From Pseudomonas paracarnis (GTDB taxonomy: Bacteria; Pseudomonadota; Gammaproteobacteria; Pseudomonadales; Pseudomonadaceae): a DNA stretch of 64,000 bases. Under the pieces are notes generated by a model. That model did no database searches, had not been told where the DNA came from, and worked only from the letters and a program-made list of their open reading frames with translations. Made by a program: the position numbers and the translations under genes. The stretch's first letter is position 1. Each line of letters starts with the position of its first letter. This document shows positions 1 to 8,349 of this stretch, in pieces. The stretch spans positions 372,001-436,000 of the forward strand of contig NZ_CAJFCN010000001.1 in assembly GCF_904063055.1 (NCBI RefSeq), in the 5' to 3' direction.

Positions 1-1607
1 TCGAGCAAGGCTTCGTACAGCATCTTTTCCCGCGCCAGGGCGCGGCTTTTGGCTGACAACGCCTTGTCTTCGAACTCTTTGAGCTCTGGGGTGATAAAAC
101 GCTCGGCGCCTTTGAGGGTCTGGCGACGTTGATAGTCGATAGGCGCAGACTCCGCCTGCTTGCTCGGCAACTCGATAAAGTAGCCATGCACGCGGTTGTA
201 GCCGACTTTCAGGTTAGCCAGGCCGGTACGGGCTTTTTCGCGGGCTTCCAGGTCGATCAGGAACTGCCCGGCGTTTTCGCTCAGGGATTGCAGCTCATCC
301 AGCTCGCTGTCGTAGCCGGTTTTCAACACGCCGCCGTCACGAATGATCGCGGGCGGGTTGTCGATGATGGCTTTTTCCAGCAGTGCCGCGAGGTCCGGGT
401 ACGTGCCGGCAGTCACTGCCAGCTGTTGCAGGTGCGGCGTGTCCAGCTCGGTCATCGCCACTTGCAACTGCGGCAGGGCGCTCAAGGCATCACGCAGGCG
501 CGCCAGGTCACGGGGCCGTGCATTGCGCAAACCGATCCGTGCCAGGATACGTTCGATATCGCCGATTTCTTTCAGTTGCGGCTGCAGCTTTTCAAAGCGA
601 TAGCCGTCGAGCAGGCAAGTAATAGAAGACTGGCGTGCTTGCAGCACGGTCAAGTCCCGCAGCGGACGGTTCAGCCAACGGGTCAGCAAACGGCTGCCCA
701 TGGCGGTCTGGCAACGGTCTACCACCGATTGCAGGGTGTTATCGCGGCCACCGGCCAGGTTGGTGTCCAGTTCCAGGTTGCGACGGCTGGCGCCATCAAG
801 CACCACGGTATCGTCCAGACGCTCATGGCGCAGGCTGCGCAAGTGCGGCAGGGCGGTACGCTGGGTTTCCTTGGCGTAGCTGAGCAGGCAGCCGGCAGCG
901 CCGATAGCCAGGGTCAGGGTTTCGCAACCAAAGCCTTTAAGGTCCTGCACCGAGAACTGCTGGCACAGACTTTTCAGTGCCGAATCACGTTCAAAATCCC
1001 ACGGTGCACGACGTTTGGTTCCCCGACGCTTCTCGGCGGGCAAGTCCTTGGGCCAATCATCCGGGATCAACAACTCCACCGGATTGATACGCTCCAGCTC
1101 CGCCAGCAGGTTTTCCCAACCCTTGATCTCCAGCACGCTGAAGTTGCCGCTGGTGATATCCAGCACCGACAGGCCGAACAGACGCTCATCGCCCAACACC
1201 GCCGCAATCAGGTTATCGCGACGCTCATCCAGCAACGCCTCATCACTCACCGTGCCTGGGGTGATGATGCGCACCACCTGGCGCTCCACCGGCCCTTTGC
1301 TGGTGGCCGGGTCACCGATCTGCTCACAGATCACCACCGACTCGCCCAGCTTGACCAGCTTGACCAAGTAGCCTTCCAACGAGTGATAAGGAATCCCACA
1401 CATCGGAATCGACTGCCCCGCCGACTGCCCGCGCGCGGTCAGGGTAATGTCCAGCAGCTTGGCGGCCTTCTTCGCGTCTTCGTAGAAGATCTCGTAGAAG
1501 TCGCCCATGCGATAGAACATCAACTGATCAGGGTGCTGGTTTTTCAGGCGCCAGTACTGCTGCATCATCGGGGTGTGGGAGGACAGGTCTGAAGTGTTTT
1601 TACTCAT
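1..1607 (-). CDS. mutS: DNA mismatch repair protein MutS (3' end cut by window)
   Basis: The complement strand reads from an ATG at 1607 and stays open to base 1, so about 535 N-terminal codons of a protein that is normally near 860 aa are present. MutS is the ATPase that recognises base mismatches and small loops and recruits MutL. The visible part starts [19 protein letters not shown] and contains the mismatch-binding N-domain signature around [19 protein letters not shown], followed by connector and core/lever domains. The Walker ATPase region lies beyond the window edge. The gene is divergent from everything to its right. In fluorescent pseudomonads the mutS-cinA interval is a usual site for tailocin clusters, as seen here. 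Confidence 0.97.
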   Translation of the reverse strand, partial: MSKNTSDLSSHTPMMQQYWRLKNQHPDQLMFYRMGDFYEIFYEDAKKAAKLLDITLTARGQSAGQSIPMCGIPYHSLEGYLVKLVKLGESVVICEQIGDPATSKGPVERQVVRIITPGTVSDEALLDERRDNLIAAVLGDERLFGLSVLDITSGNFSVLEIKGWENLLAELERINPVELLIPDDWPKDLPAEKRRGTKRRAPWDFERDSALKSLCQQFSVQDLKGFGCETLTLAIGAAGCLLSYAKETQRTALPHLRSLRHERLDDTVVLDGASRRNLELDTNLAGGRDNTLQSVVDRCQTAMGSRLLTRWLNRPLRDLTVLQARQSSITCLLDGYRFEKLQPQLKEIGDIERILARIGLRNARPRDLARLRDALSALPQLQVAMTELDTPHLQQLAVTAGTYPDLAALLEKAIIDNPPAIIRDGGVLKTGYDSELDELQSLSENAGQFLIDLEAREKARTGLANLKVGYNRVHGYFIELPSKQAESAPIDYQRRQTLKGAERFITPELKEFEDKALSAKSRALAREKMLYEALL

Positions 1608-1727
1608 TGGGTAGTAGGCAAATTCGTTGAAAGTGATGGGGCAAAGGGGGCGCTTGGCCCAGCATTTTTTGCGATGGCGGCAAGGTTAACACGCGAGGTC
1701 GGGGGTTCGCAGGTCGCAAACGGATAG

Positions 1728-1783
1728 GTAAAAAAGCAAAAGCGGTGCCGCCCCGATATCCACCACTAAAGGAGCGGCGCCGC
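1728..1783 (-). terminator. Rho-independent terminator downstream of the DUF3077 remnant
   Basis: On the complement strand a GC-rich stem (arms 1771-1783 and 1742-1754, 12 of 13 positions pairing with one G-U) is followed by a U-rich tract (A-rich 1728-1741 on the + strand). It lies 40 bp past the stop of the small minus-strand reading frame and ends that transcript before mutS. Confidence 0.6.
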
Positions 1784-1822
1784 CACAGGTTAGCGGTTAC
1801 CCGCCTTTTCTATTTTCGCGGC

Positions 1823-2044
1823 TTACTGGGTATTAACCGGCGAATCCAACACCTTCACCCCATCATCAACCACCGCCTCGACCATTTCCTGCAAATCATG
1901 CGAAGCCCAGGCGTAACGGTCCGTCTCCATGGTCATCGCCGCATCTTCTGCGAGCAGCTTGGCGACGTGGAGAAGATTGGAGGTGTGGTGCAAGGCGTTT
2001 TGCAAGGAGACACCGCTGTTAACGCGTGAACCTGCTCTGGCTTT
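1823..2044 (-). pseudogene. DUF3077-family small protein, N-terminus lost
   Basis: The complement frame encodes GVSLQNALHHTSNLLHVAKL and continues through AEDAAMTMETDRYAWASHDL to an acidic end. This resembles the conserved core of the DUF3077 proteins that are numerous in Pseudomonas (AL..aS.LL..a..LA.dAA....dryaWa...L..M...V.d). Homologues have roughly 30 further residues before the GVS motif. Here the frame meets a TGA at 2045-2047 and has no ATG; the only usable start is a TTG at 2005 without a Shine-Dalgarno sequence. I read it as a 5'-truncated remnant, though a short functional protein from a rare start cannot be excluded. The function of the family is unknown. A good terminator follows. 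Confidence 0.5.
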
Positions 2045-2045
2045 T

Positions 2046-2476
2046 CAGAAAGTTGTGTTTATGAAGAATTGTTTAAGTTGCGCTCGCAGGTCGTGCCTTC
2101 GCGAGATTCTTTCCGGGGCGAGCGTTTTTGAGCGGGTGAATATAATTTCGAATAATCAGGGTTTTAGAAAAAACATCCGCACTAAAAAGAATCGTTGATG
2201 TGATTTTTATTAGCTTCCTATCATTTTTTTCTGGCTCTCTATTCCAAAAAGGTCTTTTGTCGAAAAATTCGGAGCATGTTTTATTGCTCACAGATGTAAC
2301 AAATTGTTTCATTTTTTTGCCGTTTTTCGGTATCGACAAGGGGGCTTTCTGTCGGCGAACAGGTGAGTTCCGTTCGTTGCGACGCAGTGGGTTAAGCCTG
2401 GGACATTGATGATTTTGCGTGTGTCTGTTCGGCGCACTGCAAACAAGGGATTTGACAATTATCGAGGCTTGAACCC
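2046..2476. other. AT-rich intergenic region upstream of the PEPC-like operon
   Basis: About 430 bp that are visibly richer in A/T than the surrounding genes. There is a perfect TATAAT at 2141-2146 without a properly spaced -35, and a TTGACA at 2453-2458 too close to the ATG at 2477 to serve as a normal -35. No convincing gene is present; an 88-codon minus-strand frame at 2073-2339 has no recognisable domain or ribosome-binding site. The promoter of the operon is presumably here but I cannot place it. Confidence 0.4.
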
Positions 2477-5164
2477 ATGAATCATGTGATCAACTCCATA
2501 CTGGAAAATGCATCAACTCGCCCCTCAATCGGCCATACCAACCCCGCGCTACTGCATGACGTCCTATGGCGAGCCCTGGAGCACGCACTCAAGGCCAACA
2601 CGGATGATGCTTCCCACACCCCGCATGCCCGTGCCTGTCTCAGGATCTATGCTGAAATCGATACGCTGTCGTATCTGGACAAGGGTGATTCGAAATTGGC
2701 CGCAGCTCTGGGCAAGGCGTTCTTCGAATCGCGCTCCAGCAAAGACGTCGAGGCATTCTGGAAGTTGTTACTGATCAAGCAACTGCTGTTCGAATTGTCG
2801 GTCAGGGGTGTGGCGACCCAGATTGCTTCGCAAGCCAGTCTGCCTCGTCAGTTGCTCACGCTCGATCCGCAGTTGATTGCAGCGCCTGCGGGCGTGAATA
2901 TCAGCCTGGGAGTGCTGTGCAAAGAAACCGACCAGCTCAAGCATTCCGTTGTGCTGGTCTTGCAGAAACTGGCACAGCACGTCGAGGATCGTGGCCTGAA
3001 AAAGCCTCAAGTCACTGCGCAGCTTCTGCTGGAGTTGTACAACGCCGTGTGGTCGGGCAGTAATGGCACCGATATCGAGTCACAGATTTTTTACGCCGAC
3101 AGTGTGTATGACGCGTTGCCCGACGTGCATCACGCCCTGGGCCTGGCGCCGCAGGAAAAATGGCTGACATTGTTCACCTGGTTATACGGCGACAAGGATG
3201 GCCGCCCCTATGACACCAACCAGCACACCGAAACCCTGGTGGTGGCGCTGGAAACGGCGCTGCGCAATCGCTACATCGCTGATATCGACAGTCTGATCAA
3301 GGACGGCGGCGCACGGCATCGCCTTGAAGAGATTCGTGCTCGCGTGGGCAAGGATCATCCCGAGCATTTCAAGCGTCCCGCCGAACTGATCGACGCACTG
3401 AGCAGCATCCGTTTTACCCAGCCCGCCGCCATCGACCGTCTGCTGCTGCGGGTGCATGCGTTTGGCTTTCACTATCTGGATATCGAGTTTCGTGAAAACG
3501 CCGAGATGTTCAGCTGCGTGGTCGATGAGATCCTTTCCAGTCAGTGGCTGGAAACCATCGGCCTGGGCCAGGGCCGGCACTATCACGAGCTGGATGAGCG
3601 TGCGCGTCAGGCCGCCCTTGAGGTCGCGCTGGAGGGCGGGGCGGCCCGGACGCCCGCTGCCCTGTGGCAGGAGTATTTGCAACGCACGACGCCGATTTAC
3701 ACGCGGAAAGTCGAGCAATATGCCGGCCAGGATTACATTGCGCTGATGGAGCAGGATGCGAGCTATATCCGCATGCACGATGCGCGCAACGCGGTGGAAC
3801 GGTTTGAAATGATTGACCGTTATCGCGACCGGATGAAAATCCACGGGATCGCCGAGTACACCTCGGCCCTCAGCGCGCTGGAGGTGCTGTTCCTGATGAA
3901 AGCGGCCCAGGTACGGGACGGGATTGACATCGCTCTGCAACCTGAAGACCTGGCAGGTGCCGAGCGCACGGTGGCCACGGTGCATGAGGTGTACGAAAAC
4001 CCGGTGTACCGCCAGCACCTGGCAACGCGCGGCAACCGCCAATACATCACGTTTGGCCCCAGCGACACGGGCAAGCAAGGCGGCAAGGCCATGCACAAGC
4101 TGAACATGGCGATTGCCAACCAGCACAAGTTGATCGCGGCCCGTTATGGCATCGAGGTGGTCGTCCACGTCATCATGGGCGGGGAACACGCACGGTGTAA
4201 TGGGGTGATCGCCGAGACCTTGCAGGAGTTCGGCGCGCTGGAGGGCCCGGAAACCCGCTTCATGCTGGCCGGCTGCGCGGAGATGCGCGCTCATCTGCTG
4301 ACCCGCAACCAGTCCGTCAACTTTCTCAGCCAGTTGTACCGTATGCACGCCGAGCCCAAGCCGCAGCCGTCCGAGGAGGTCATTGCCGGCAGGGTTCAAC
4401 GTTGGGGGGGCGTGGTGCGCCGCTACCAGGCGACGTTCTTCGAGCATCCGGCGCTGCCTTCCCTGCTGCGGGACCTGGCACGATTCGATGTGGTCAGGGC
4501 CACCGCCAAAGGCACCCGGCCGCCTTCTCGTATCTTCAACATCAAGGTGTTCGAGTCGCGTCCCGATGCCATTCGTGCGATTCCCTGGACCCGCGCCTTG
4601 CTGGCCGGTGGATTGCACAGCGAACTGATCGGCGTCGGGCAGTTTGCGCAAGAGCCGGCAACTTGCTTGTCCAAGGCCTTCAACGAGGATGAGAGCTTTC
4701 ACACCTACGTCAAAGGCATGGCCTACGCCATTGCGCGAACCGACCTCAAATGCGCCTGGCTGACCCTGACCGGCAGCATCCCGGAAAAGGCCCACATCCA
4801 GAGGCTGGCGCAAGCCTTGAAGGCCGAAGCCGTCGGTACCGCCGAACAGCTGCTGGCCAGCCTGCACCTGGAAGTGATTGAAGGTAAGCGCTTCGTGTAC
4901 AAAGCCACCAACGGCACCGAGCCGGCGGATCCATGGAAAATCAAGGAAGGCAGCTTGCTCAACCTCTGGCCCAGCCTCAGGGCCGAGGTCTATCTCAAGG
5001 AAAAGAACTTGCGAATCTATCGCTTGTTTCTGCTCTACGCCAAAAGCAATCCCGCGTTCATCCAGTCGTCATCGCTGAATGATTTCTACAGCGGGTTCCT
5101 CGCGGCCGTGAGTACCGATGCAGGTTTGGTCGATCCCGCAAGCGCCCACCATTTCACCTGGTGA
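2477..5164 (+). CDS. Divergent phosphoenolpyruvate carboxylase-like protein
   Basis: 895 aa, the size of a PEPC. Homology is clear at several landmarks when compared with the housekeeping PEPC in this same window: GDKDGRP (about 238-244, for GGDRDGNP), FHYLDIEFREN (331-341, for the LDVRQDS segment), GPSDTGKQGG (527-536, for [10 protein letters not shown], lysine kept), GTRP (679-682) and RAIPW (700-704). The catalytic HPTE motif is replaced by PAGV (137-140). The PEP/bicarbonate loop [12 protein letters not shown] is replaced by VHVIMGGEHARCNG (563-576). The metal-binding glutamate after the LLLK-like helix appears to be lost. Ordinary PEP carboxylation is therefore unlikely; substrate and reaction are unknown. 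It is the first gene of an apparent operon with a hydroxyacid dehydrogenase and an RraA-like protein. Genome pipelines will probably call it phosphoenolpyruvate carboxylase. Confidence 0.75.
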   Translation: MNHVINSILENASTRPSIGHTNPALLHDVLWRALEHALKANTDDASHTPHARACLRIYAEIDTLSYLDKGDSKLAAALGKAFFESRSSKDVEAFWKLLLIKQLLFELSVRGVATQIASQASLPRQLLTLDPQLIAAPAGVNISLGVLCKETDQLKHSVVLVLQKLAQHVEDRGLKKPQVTAQLLLELYNAVWSGSNGTDIESQIFYADSVYDALPDVHHALGLAPQEKWLTLFTWLYGDKDGRPYDTNQHTETLVVALETALRNRYIADIDSLIKDGGARHRLEEIRARVGKDHPEHFKRPAELIDALSSIRFTQPAAIDRLLLRVHAFGFHYLDIEFRENAEMFSCVVDEILSSQWLETIGLGQGRHYHELDERARQAALEVALEGGAARTPAALWQEYLQRTTPIYTRKVEQYAGQDYIALMEQDASYIRMHDARNAVERFEMIDRYRDRMKIHGIAEYTSALSALEVLFLMKAAQVRDGIDIALQPEDLAGAERTVATVHEVYENPVYRQHLATRGNRQYITFGPSDTGKQGGKAMHKLNMAIANQHKLIAARYGIEVVVHVIMGGEHARCNGVIAETLQEFGALEGPETRFMLAGCAEMRAHLLTRNQSVNFLSQLYRMHAEPKPQPSEEVIAGRVQRWGGVVRRYQATFFEHPALPSLLRDLARFDVVRATAKGTRPPSRIFNIKVFESRPDAIRAIPWTRALLAGGLHSELIGVGQFAQEPATCLSKAFNEDESFHTYVKGMAYAIARTDLKCAWLTLTGSIPEKAHIQRLAQALKAEAVGTAEQLLASLHLEVIEGKRFVYKATNGTEPADPWKIKEGSLLNLWPSLRAEVYLKEKNLRIYRLFLLYAKSNPAFIQSSSLNDFYSGFLAAVSTDAGLVDPASAHHFTW

Positions 5165-5170
5165 TTAACC

Positions 5171-5198
5171 CCGATGCCCAGGGCAACCTGGGTATCGG
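5171..5198 (+). promoter_or_regulatory. Intercistronic stem-loop with GCAA tetraloop
   Basis: A 12-bp stem (5171-5182 with 5187-5198, one G-U pair) closed by a GCAA tetraloop lies between the PEPC-like stop and the dehydrogenase start. No U-tract follows, so it is more likely an mRNA-stability or partial attenuation element than a terminator. Confidence 0.5.
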
Positions 5199-5228
5199 CA
5201 GGCGCTACCCTCCAAGAGGATCAACTGT

Positions 5229-6284
5229 ATGGCATTTACCACCTTGATACTGGATGCCCCCGGGCCGCCGTTACTGTTTGAGGAAGTCGATCGCTTTCTT
5301 GAACTGGGCCTGGGCGTCACCCTCAACCTGCATTATTTCGCGGACAAAGAGCGCATCCGGCAGCACTACGGCACGCGCATTCACTATGCCGAGATCAACT
5401 GCCATGACGAACCTGGCTTTATTGCCGCCGTGAGTCAGGCCGGGGGTTACAGCGTGTTCAAGACGCGCCTGAACATCCCGTTGGGCGCTGGCCTGATCCG
5501 CGCTGCCACCTCGCCGGCGTTGGCCACGCCACTGCGCGCCCTTGCCCAGGCGGGCACAGGGATCAATCATATTGATCGGCTGGCGTGCGAGCAGTGTGGC
5601 GTGGCGATCCTCAACACACCGGGCTCCAACGCGACCGCTGTTGCCGAATACGTCGTGGCCCAGGCGCTGTTTCTGTCGCGCGACCTGGATGACTACAACG
5701 CTGAAACGCACAACGGCCATTGGGCAAAAGGCTCCTTGGCACCTGCCTGCGAATACGCCGAACTGACGCTTGGGCTGGTGGGCACCGGCAGCATTGCCCG
5801 GCAGGTGGCGCGCAAGGCTGCGGCGCTGGGCATCAAGGTGATCGCCACCGGGTCCGAACGTTTTACCGAACCGGTGGCGCACAGCCTTGGGCTTGAACGG
5901 CGGGCAGGTCTTGAACAGTTACTGGCCGAGGCGAACATCGTCTCGATCCACGTACCGCTCACCCCGCAGACCCGAGGCTTGTTCGGCACCGCCGAGTTCC
6001 AGCAGATGCGCCAGGGATCAATCCTCATCAATACCGCGCGCGGCGGGATCGTCGACGAACACCGGTTGGCCGCTTTCATGCGCCAGTTTCCCAGGCATAT
6101 CAAAGCCGTCGCCATCGATACCTTTGCCCTTGAAAAAGACCGCTTCGACTCGCCATTGACCGCTATTGCCAATGCGCAATTGACGCCGCACATCGCTGGC
6201 AATACCACCACGGCAATCCGGACGGCGTCACGCCAGATCGTCGACAATATCCACGCATTCAGTGCCGACGCCACCGCGCGTTAA
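5229..6284 (+). CDS. D-2-hydroxyacid dehydrogenase family protein
   Basis: 351 aa. Members reduce 2-oxoacids to D-2-hydroxyacids with NAD(P)H. The family signature is complete: an N-terminal substrate domain, the GTGINHID stretch (109-116), a nucleotide-binding loop GTGSIA (185-190), NTARGG with catalytic Arg near 271, a probable acid Glu near 302 and TPHIAGNT with catalytic His near 321. The end of the second Rossmann strand reads ATGSERF, without the Asp typical of NAD-specific enzymes, which hints at NADP(H). It follows the PEPC-like gene by 64 bp and precedes the RraA-like gene by 27 bp, both on the same strand, so co-transcription is likely. The substrate is unknown; a 2-oxoacid handled by its neighbours is the natural guess. 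Confidence 0.85.
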   Translation: MAFTTLILDAPGPPLLFEEVDRFLELGLGVTLNLHYFADKERIRQHYGTRIHYAEINCHDEPGFIAAVSQAGGYSVFKTRLNIPLGAGLIRAATSPALATPLRALAQAGTGINHIDRLACEQCGVAILNTPGSNATAVAEYVVAQALFLSRDLDDYNAETHNGHWAKGSLAPACEYAELTLGLVGTGSIARQVARKAAALGIKVIATGSERFTEPVAHSLGLERRAGLEQLLAEANIVSIHVPLTPQTRGLFGTAEFQQMRQGSILINTARGGIVDEHRLAAFMRQFPRHIKAVAIDTFALEKDRFDSPLTAIANAQLTPHIAGNTTTAIRTASRQIVDNIHAFSADATAR

Positions 6285-6311
6285 CCCACAGGACACAAGG
6301 AAGGCCACATC

Positions 6312-6965
6312 ATGCAAACCTCTATTGTTACCCGCCTCGACGCCCTGAGTTGCACCGACCTCAGCGATGCGATGGACCGCCTGAAAATCGTTTGCCAGTG
6401 CACCGACATCATGCCTCTGGACCGGTCGTTCAACCTCACAGGCAAAGCCTGGACCCTGCGCTACGGCCCTATTGGCCTGGACGGCGGCTCGGTGGGTGAC
6501 TACATCGACGACCTTGAGGCTGGCCAGGTGGTAGTGATCGACAACCAGGCGCGGCTCGACACCACCGTGTGGGGCGATTTACTAACCTCTACCGCCGCCC
6601 GTAAGCAGTTGGCCGGGACGGTGATTGACGGTATCTGCCGCGATGTCGACCGTGCGTTGGAGCTTAACTACCCGATCTTTTCCCGGGGGAACTGGATGCG
6701 CACCGGCAAGGATCGCGTGCGTGTCGAAGCGATCCAGGCGCCCGTTACGCTGGGTGGCGTGCGGGTACAACCCGATGATTGGTTGCGCGGCGACGCTGAC
6801 GGCCTGGTGGTGATTCCGGCCGGCTCACTGAGCGAAGTGCTGGAGGTGGCCGAAGAAATCCACCAGGCCGAAGAACATATTCGTACGGCTATCGAGGAGG
6901 GCGTTCCTTTACGCAAAGCTCGCGCCGATTACGGCTACCACGCCTTGCAGACTCCGCGCCGCTGA
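6312..6965 (+). CDS. RraA/HMG-aldolase family protein
   Basis: 217 aa. This family includes 4-hydroxy-4-methyl-2-oxoglutarate (HMG/CHA) aldolases, oxaloacetate decarboxylases and the RNase E inhibitor RraA; it is often misnamed demethylmenaquinone methyltransferase. The aldolase residues are present: GD at 88-89, and VIDGICRDVD with the Arg-Asp pair at 110-111 that binds substrate and metal. A GDADGLVVIP segment follows near the C-terminus. These favour a metal-dependent C-C lyase that releases pyruvate over the catalytically inert RraA. As third gene after a PEPC-like protein and a hydroxyacid dehydrogenase it suggests a small 2-oxoacid pathway; this is inference. Confidence 0.8.
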   Translation: MQTSIVTRLDALSCTDLSDAMDRLKIVCQCTDIMPLDRSFNLTGKAWTLRYGPIGLDGGSVGDYIDDLEAGQVVVIDNQARLDTTVWGDLLTSTAARKQLAGTVIDGICRDVDRALELNYPIFSRGNWMRTGKDRVRVEAIQAPVTLGGVRVQPDDWLRGDADGLVVIPAGSLSEVLEVAEEIHQAEEHIRTAIEEGVPLRKARADYGYHALQTPRR

Positions 6966-6978
6966 CTGGCCGACGACA

Positions 6979-7001
6979 GAAGCCGCCGCGGGTGCGGCTT
7001 C
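6979..7001 (+). terminator. Hairpin after the RraA-like gene
   Basis: A perfect 8-bp stem (6979-6986 with 6994-7001) with a 7-nt loop, 13 bp past the stop codon. The following bases are not U-rich, so it may be a weak or Rho-assisted terminator. The rest of the gap to 7262 shows no supported gene. Confidence 0.45.
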
Positions 7002-7262
7002 AGTTGATGCTGGTCGGGGTGGTCAATAGCACCGACCCGGTTAAGCGGGACCGGGTCTTGCGCAATACAGACGTGGCGGAAATCCGAGGTGTTGGCCGCA
7101 AGATGAAACTCCACCTCGGTGCGATTTTTGCAGCCGGTCGCTGCTGGATAAGCTCGGCAAAAACTAAAAAACCGATCAGTGCCTTGAAGATGATTAACTG
7201 ACTTTTGCGTGCTCACACCTTAATGCCGGATAGAGAGAAGTCAGGGTATGAGTACGACCAGA

Positions 7263-7634
7263 CTATTTGGATTTACGCCCACTAGCCGGAAACAACCCTC
7301 TGATCACCCCAAGAAACGCCGCAAACAAGTTGATTGAAGTCGCCGTAGTGATGGCAATCAACACATTGTCCGAGAACGGCGCTTTACCCGAGTAATACGT
7401 CGACCAGCCATTCCACACCAGCAGGACCCCCCAGAAGATCACCCCGCACGCAGCGAACCAAAACGCACGTCCCGCATATTTCTTGCGCAGTTGCCTTTCA
7501 GCCTTCTGGTCTTTGAGGTTCTGGCTTCTTTCATCGTCGGTGCCTATGGCTTGCTCGCCACCGGCTTGGGTGTCCTGGTCAGGCCCTGCCACGGGGGGCA
7601 AGGTGAGTTCCAGGTTGTCGAGTTCTTCACTCAC
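7263..7634 (-). CDS. Small two-helix membrane protein partnered with a Panacea protein
   Basis: 123 aa from a GTG at 7634 that overlaps the end of the Panacea gene by 8 bases, so the two are translationally coupled. The first 65 residues are acidic then basic and soluble (EELDNLELTL... and QKAERQLRKKYAGR). Two hydrophobic segments follow, FWFAACGVIFWGVLLVW and VLIAITTATSINLFAAFLGVI, ending in a short basic tail. No named family was recognised. Panacea-domain proteins are antitoxins that neutralise many unrelated toxins, so this protein is a candidate membrane-acting toxin; nothing in its sequence proves that. A longer frame starting at 7790 overlaps the Panacea gene and was rejected. Confidence 0.6.
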   Translation of the reverse strand: MSEELDNLELTLPPVAGPDQDTQAGGEQAIGTDDERSQNLKDQKAERQLRKKYAGRAFWFAACGVIFWGVLLVWNGWSTYYSGKAPFSDNVLIAITTATSINLFAAFLGVIRGLFPASGRKSK

Positions 7635-8115
7635 GGATGCGGCTCTTTGGGTGAATGAGTGTGGCCATGTCTTCCCAGTCGATGGCCGAACCGTCGGCGC
7701 CCTTGAGGGCCCAGGCTGTGCCGTCCTCGTGGGAGAGGTTGGACAGTTGGGTGCCAGACCACTTGCCGTATTTGTTGATGATCCGGTCAATCAAACGATG
7801 GGTGTAGGTATCGCTCTCAGGCACTCTCGGTGTCACGAAGACAATGTCTTCGGCGTCGGGCTTCAGGTTGCTGAGCAACGCGGTCACCGGGCGATTACCG
7901 TAGGATTTTAACTCATGGTAAAGCGACGGAATGACCGGGCCATATTGCCAGCGGGCGAAGTGATCATCCATGAGGGGCTGATCCCGTTCGCGCAAATGCC
8001 AGGACTGCGTATAAAACAGCAGTTTTTGCAGCTTCATGGGCGTCAGGCCCGAAAGCTTGCCTTCCTTCGCACGTTCAATGAAGGCGTTAGCGACAGCTAG
8101 CGCTGAATAAGCCAT
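7627..8115 (-). CDS. Panacea-domain (SocA/DUF4065-like) protein, probable antitoxin
   Basis: 162 aa. The Panacea core is plain: AYSALAVANAFIERA, then LTPMKLQKLLFYTQSWHL and the WQYGPVIPSLYHELKSYG segment. The domain occurs in prophage proteins, in the SocA proteolytic adaptor/antitoxin and in hyperpromiscuous PanA antitoxins. ATG 8115 is chosen because GGAGG stands at ideal distance; a GTG at 8121 is the alternative. The gene is transcribed away from the tailocin repressor and shares its upstream region, and it overlaps a membrane-protein gene downstream, an arrangement typical of toxin-antitoxin pairs. Roles in phage defence or tailocin immunity are possible but unproven. Confidence 0.8.
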   Translation of the reverse strand: MAYSALAVANAFIERAKEGKLSGLTPMKLQKLLFYTQSWHLRERDQPLMDDHFARWQYGPVIPSLYHELKSYGNRPVTALLSNLKPDAEDIVFVTPRVPESDTYTHRLIDRIINKYGKWSGTQLSNLSHEDGTAWALKGADGSAIDWEDMATLIHPKSRIRE

Positions 8116-8290
8116 GAGCACCTCCGTCGTTGCTGGCTACGTTGTCAAAGAGTTTTATACATAGGCCTTGAGTTGTCGACATGCAAGGTGTTGATCGGCA
8201 GCAATACCAAGCTGTCGGAATAATAGAGTGTCGATAACTGGTTGTATATACAGTGTTCTGATTCGAATTAAGTGAGGTCCAGATGTTTAA

Positions 8291-8317
8291 TGCATAAATA
8301 TGCAAATTAGCATTTGC
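8291..8317. promoter_or_regulatory. Overlapping inverted-repeat operators upstream of the repressor
   Basis: Two palindromes of the same style as those at the tailocin promoter: TGCAT-N4-ATGCA at 8291-8304 and GCAAAT-N4-ATTTGC at 8302-8317. Their position 33 bp before the repressor ATG suggests autoregulation and perhaps control of the divergent Panacea gene. Confidence 0.55.
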
Positions 8318-8349
8318 CAACCCCCCAAACTCCCGTCACTATCCGCGCT

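Noticed and set aside
129..1592. 487-codon + strand reading frame opposite mutS
   Set aside because: It is the antisense shadow of mutS; the complement strand gives an unmistakable MutS sequence.
2073..2339. 88-codon minus-strand frame in the AT-rich region
   Set aside because: No recognisable domain, no Shine-Dalgarno sequence and AT-rich composition with chance-like residues.
3182..4867. 561-codon minus-strand frame within the PEPC-like gene
   Set aside because: No domain or ribosome-binding site; the + strand frame has clear PEPC landmarks over the same bases.
6992..7201. 69-codon + strand frame after the RraA-like gene
   Set aside because: It begins inside the terminator-like hairpin and shows no conserved pattern.
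7634..7790. N-terminal extension of the small membrane protein to 7790
   Set aside because: It would overlap the Panacea gene extensively; the GTG at 7634 overlaps by only 8 bases and gives a compact coupled gene.
8314..8349. TTG start at 8314 for the tailocin repressor
   Set aside because: It lies inside an operator palindrome, and the homologous protein region begins at ATG 8350.
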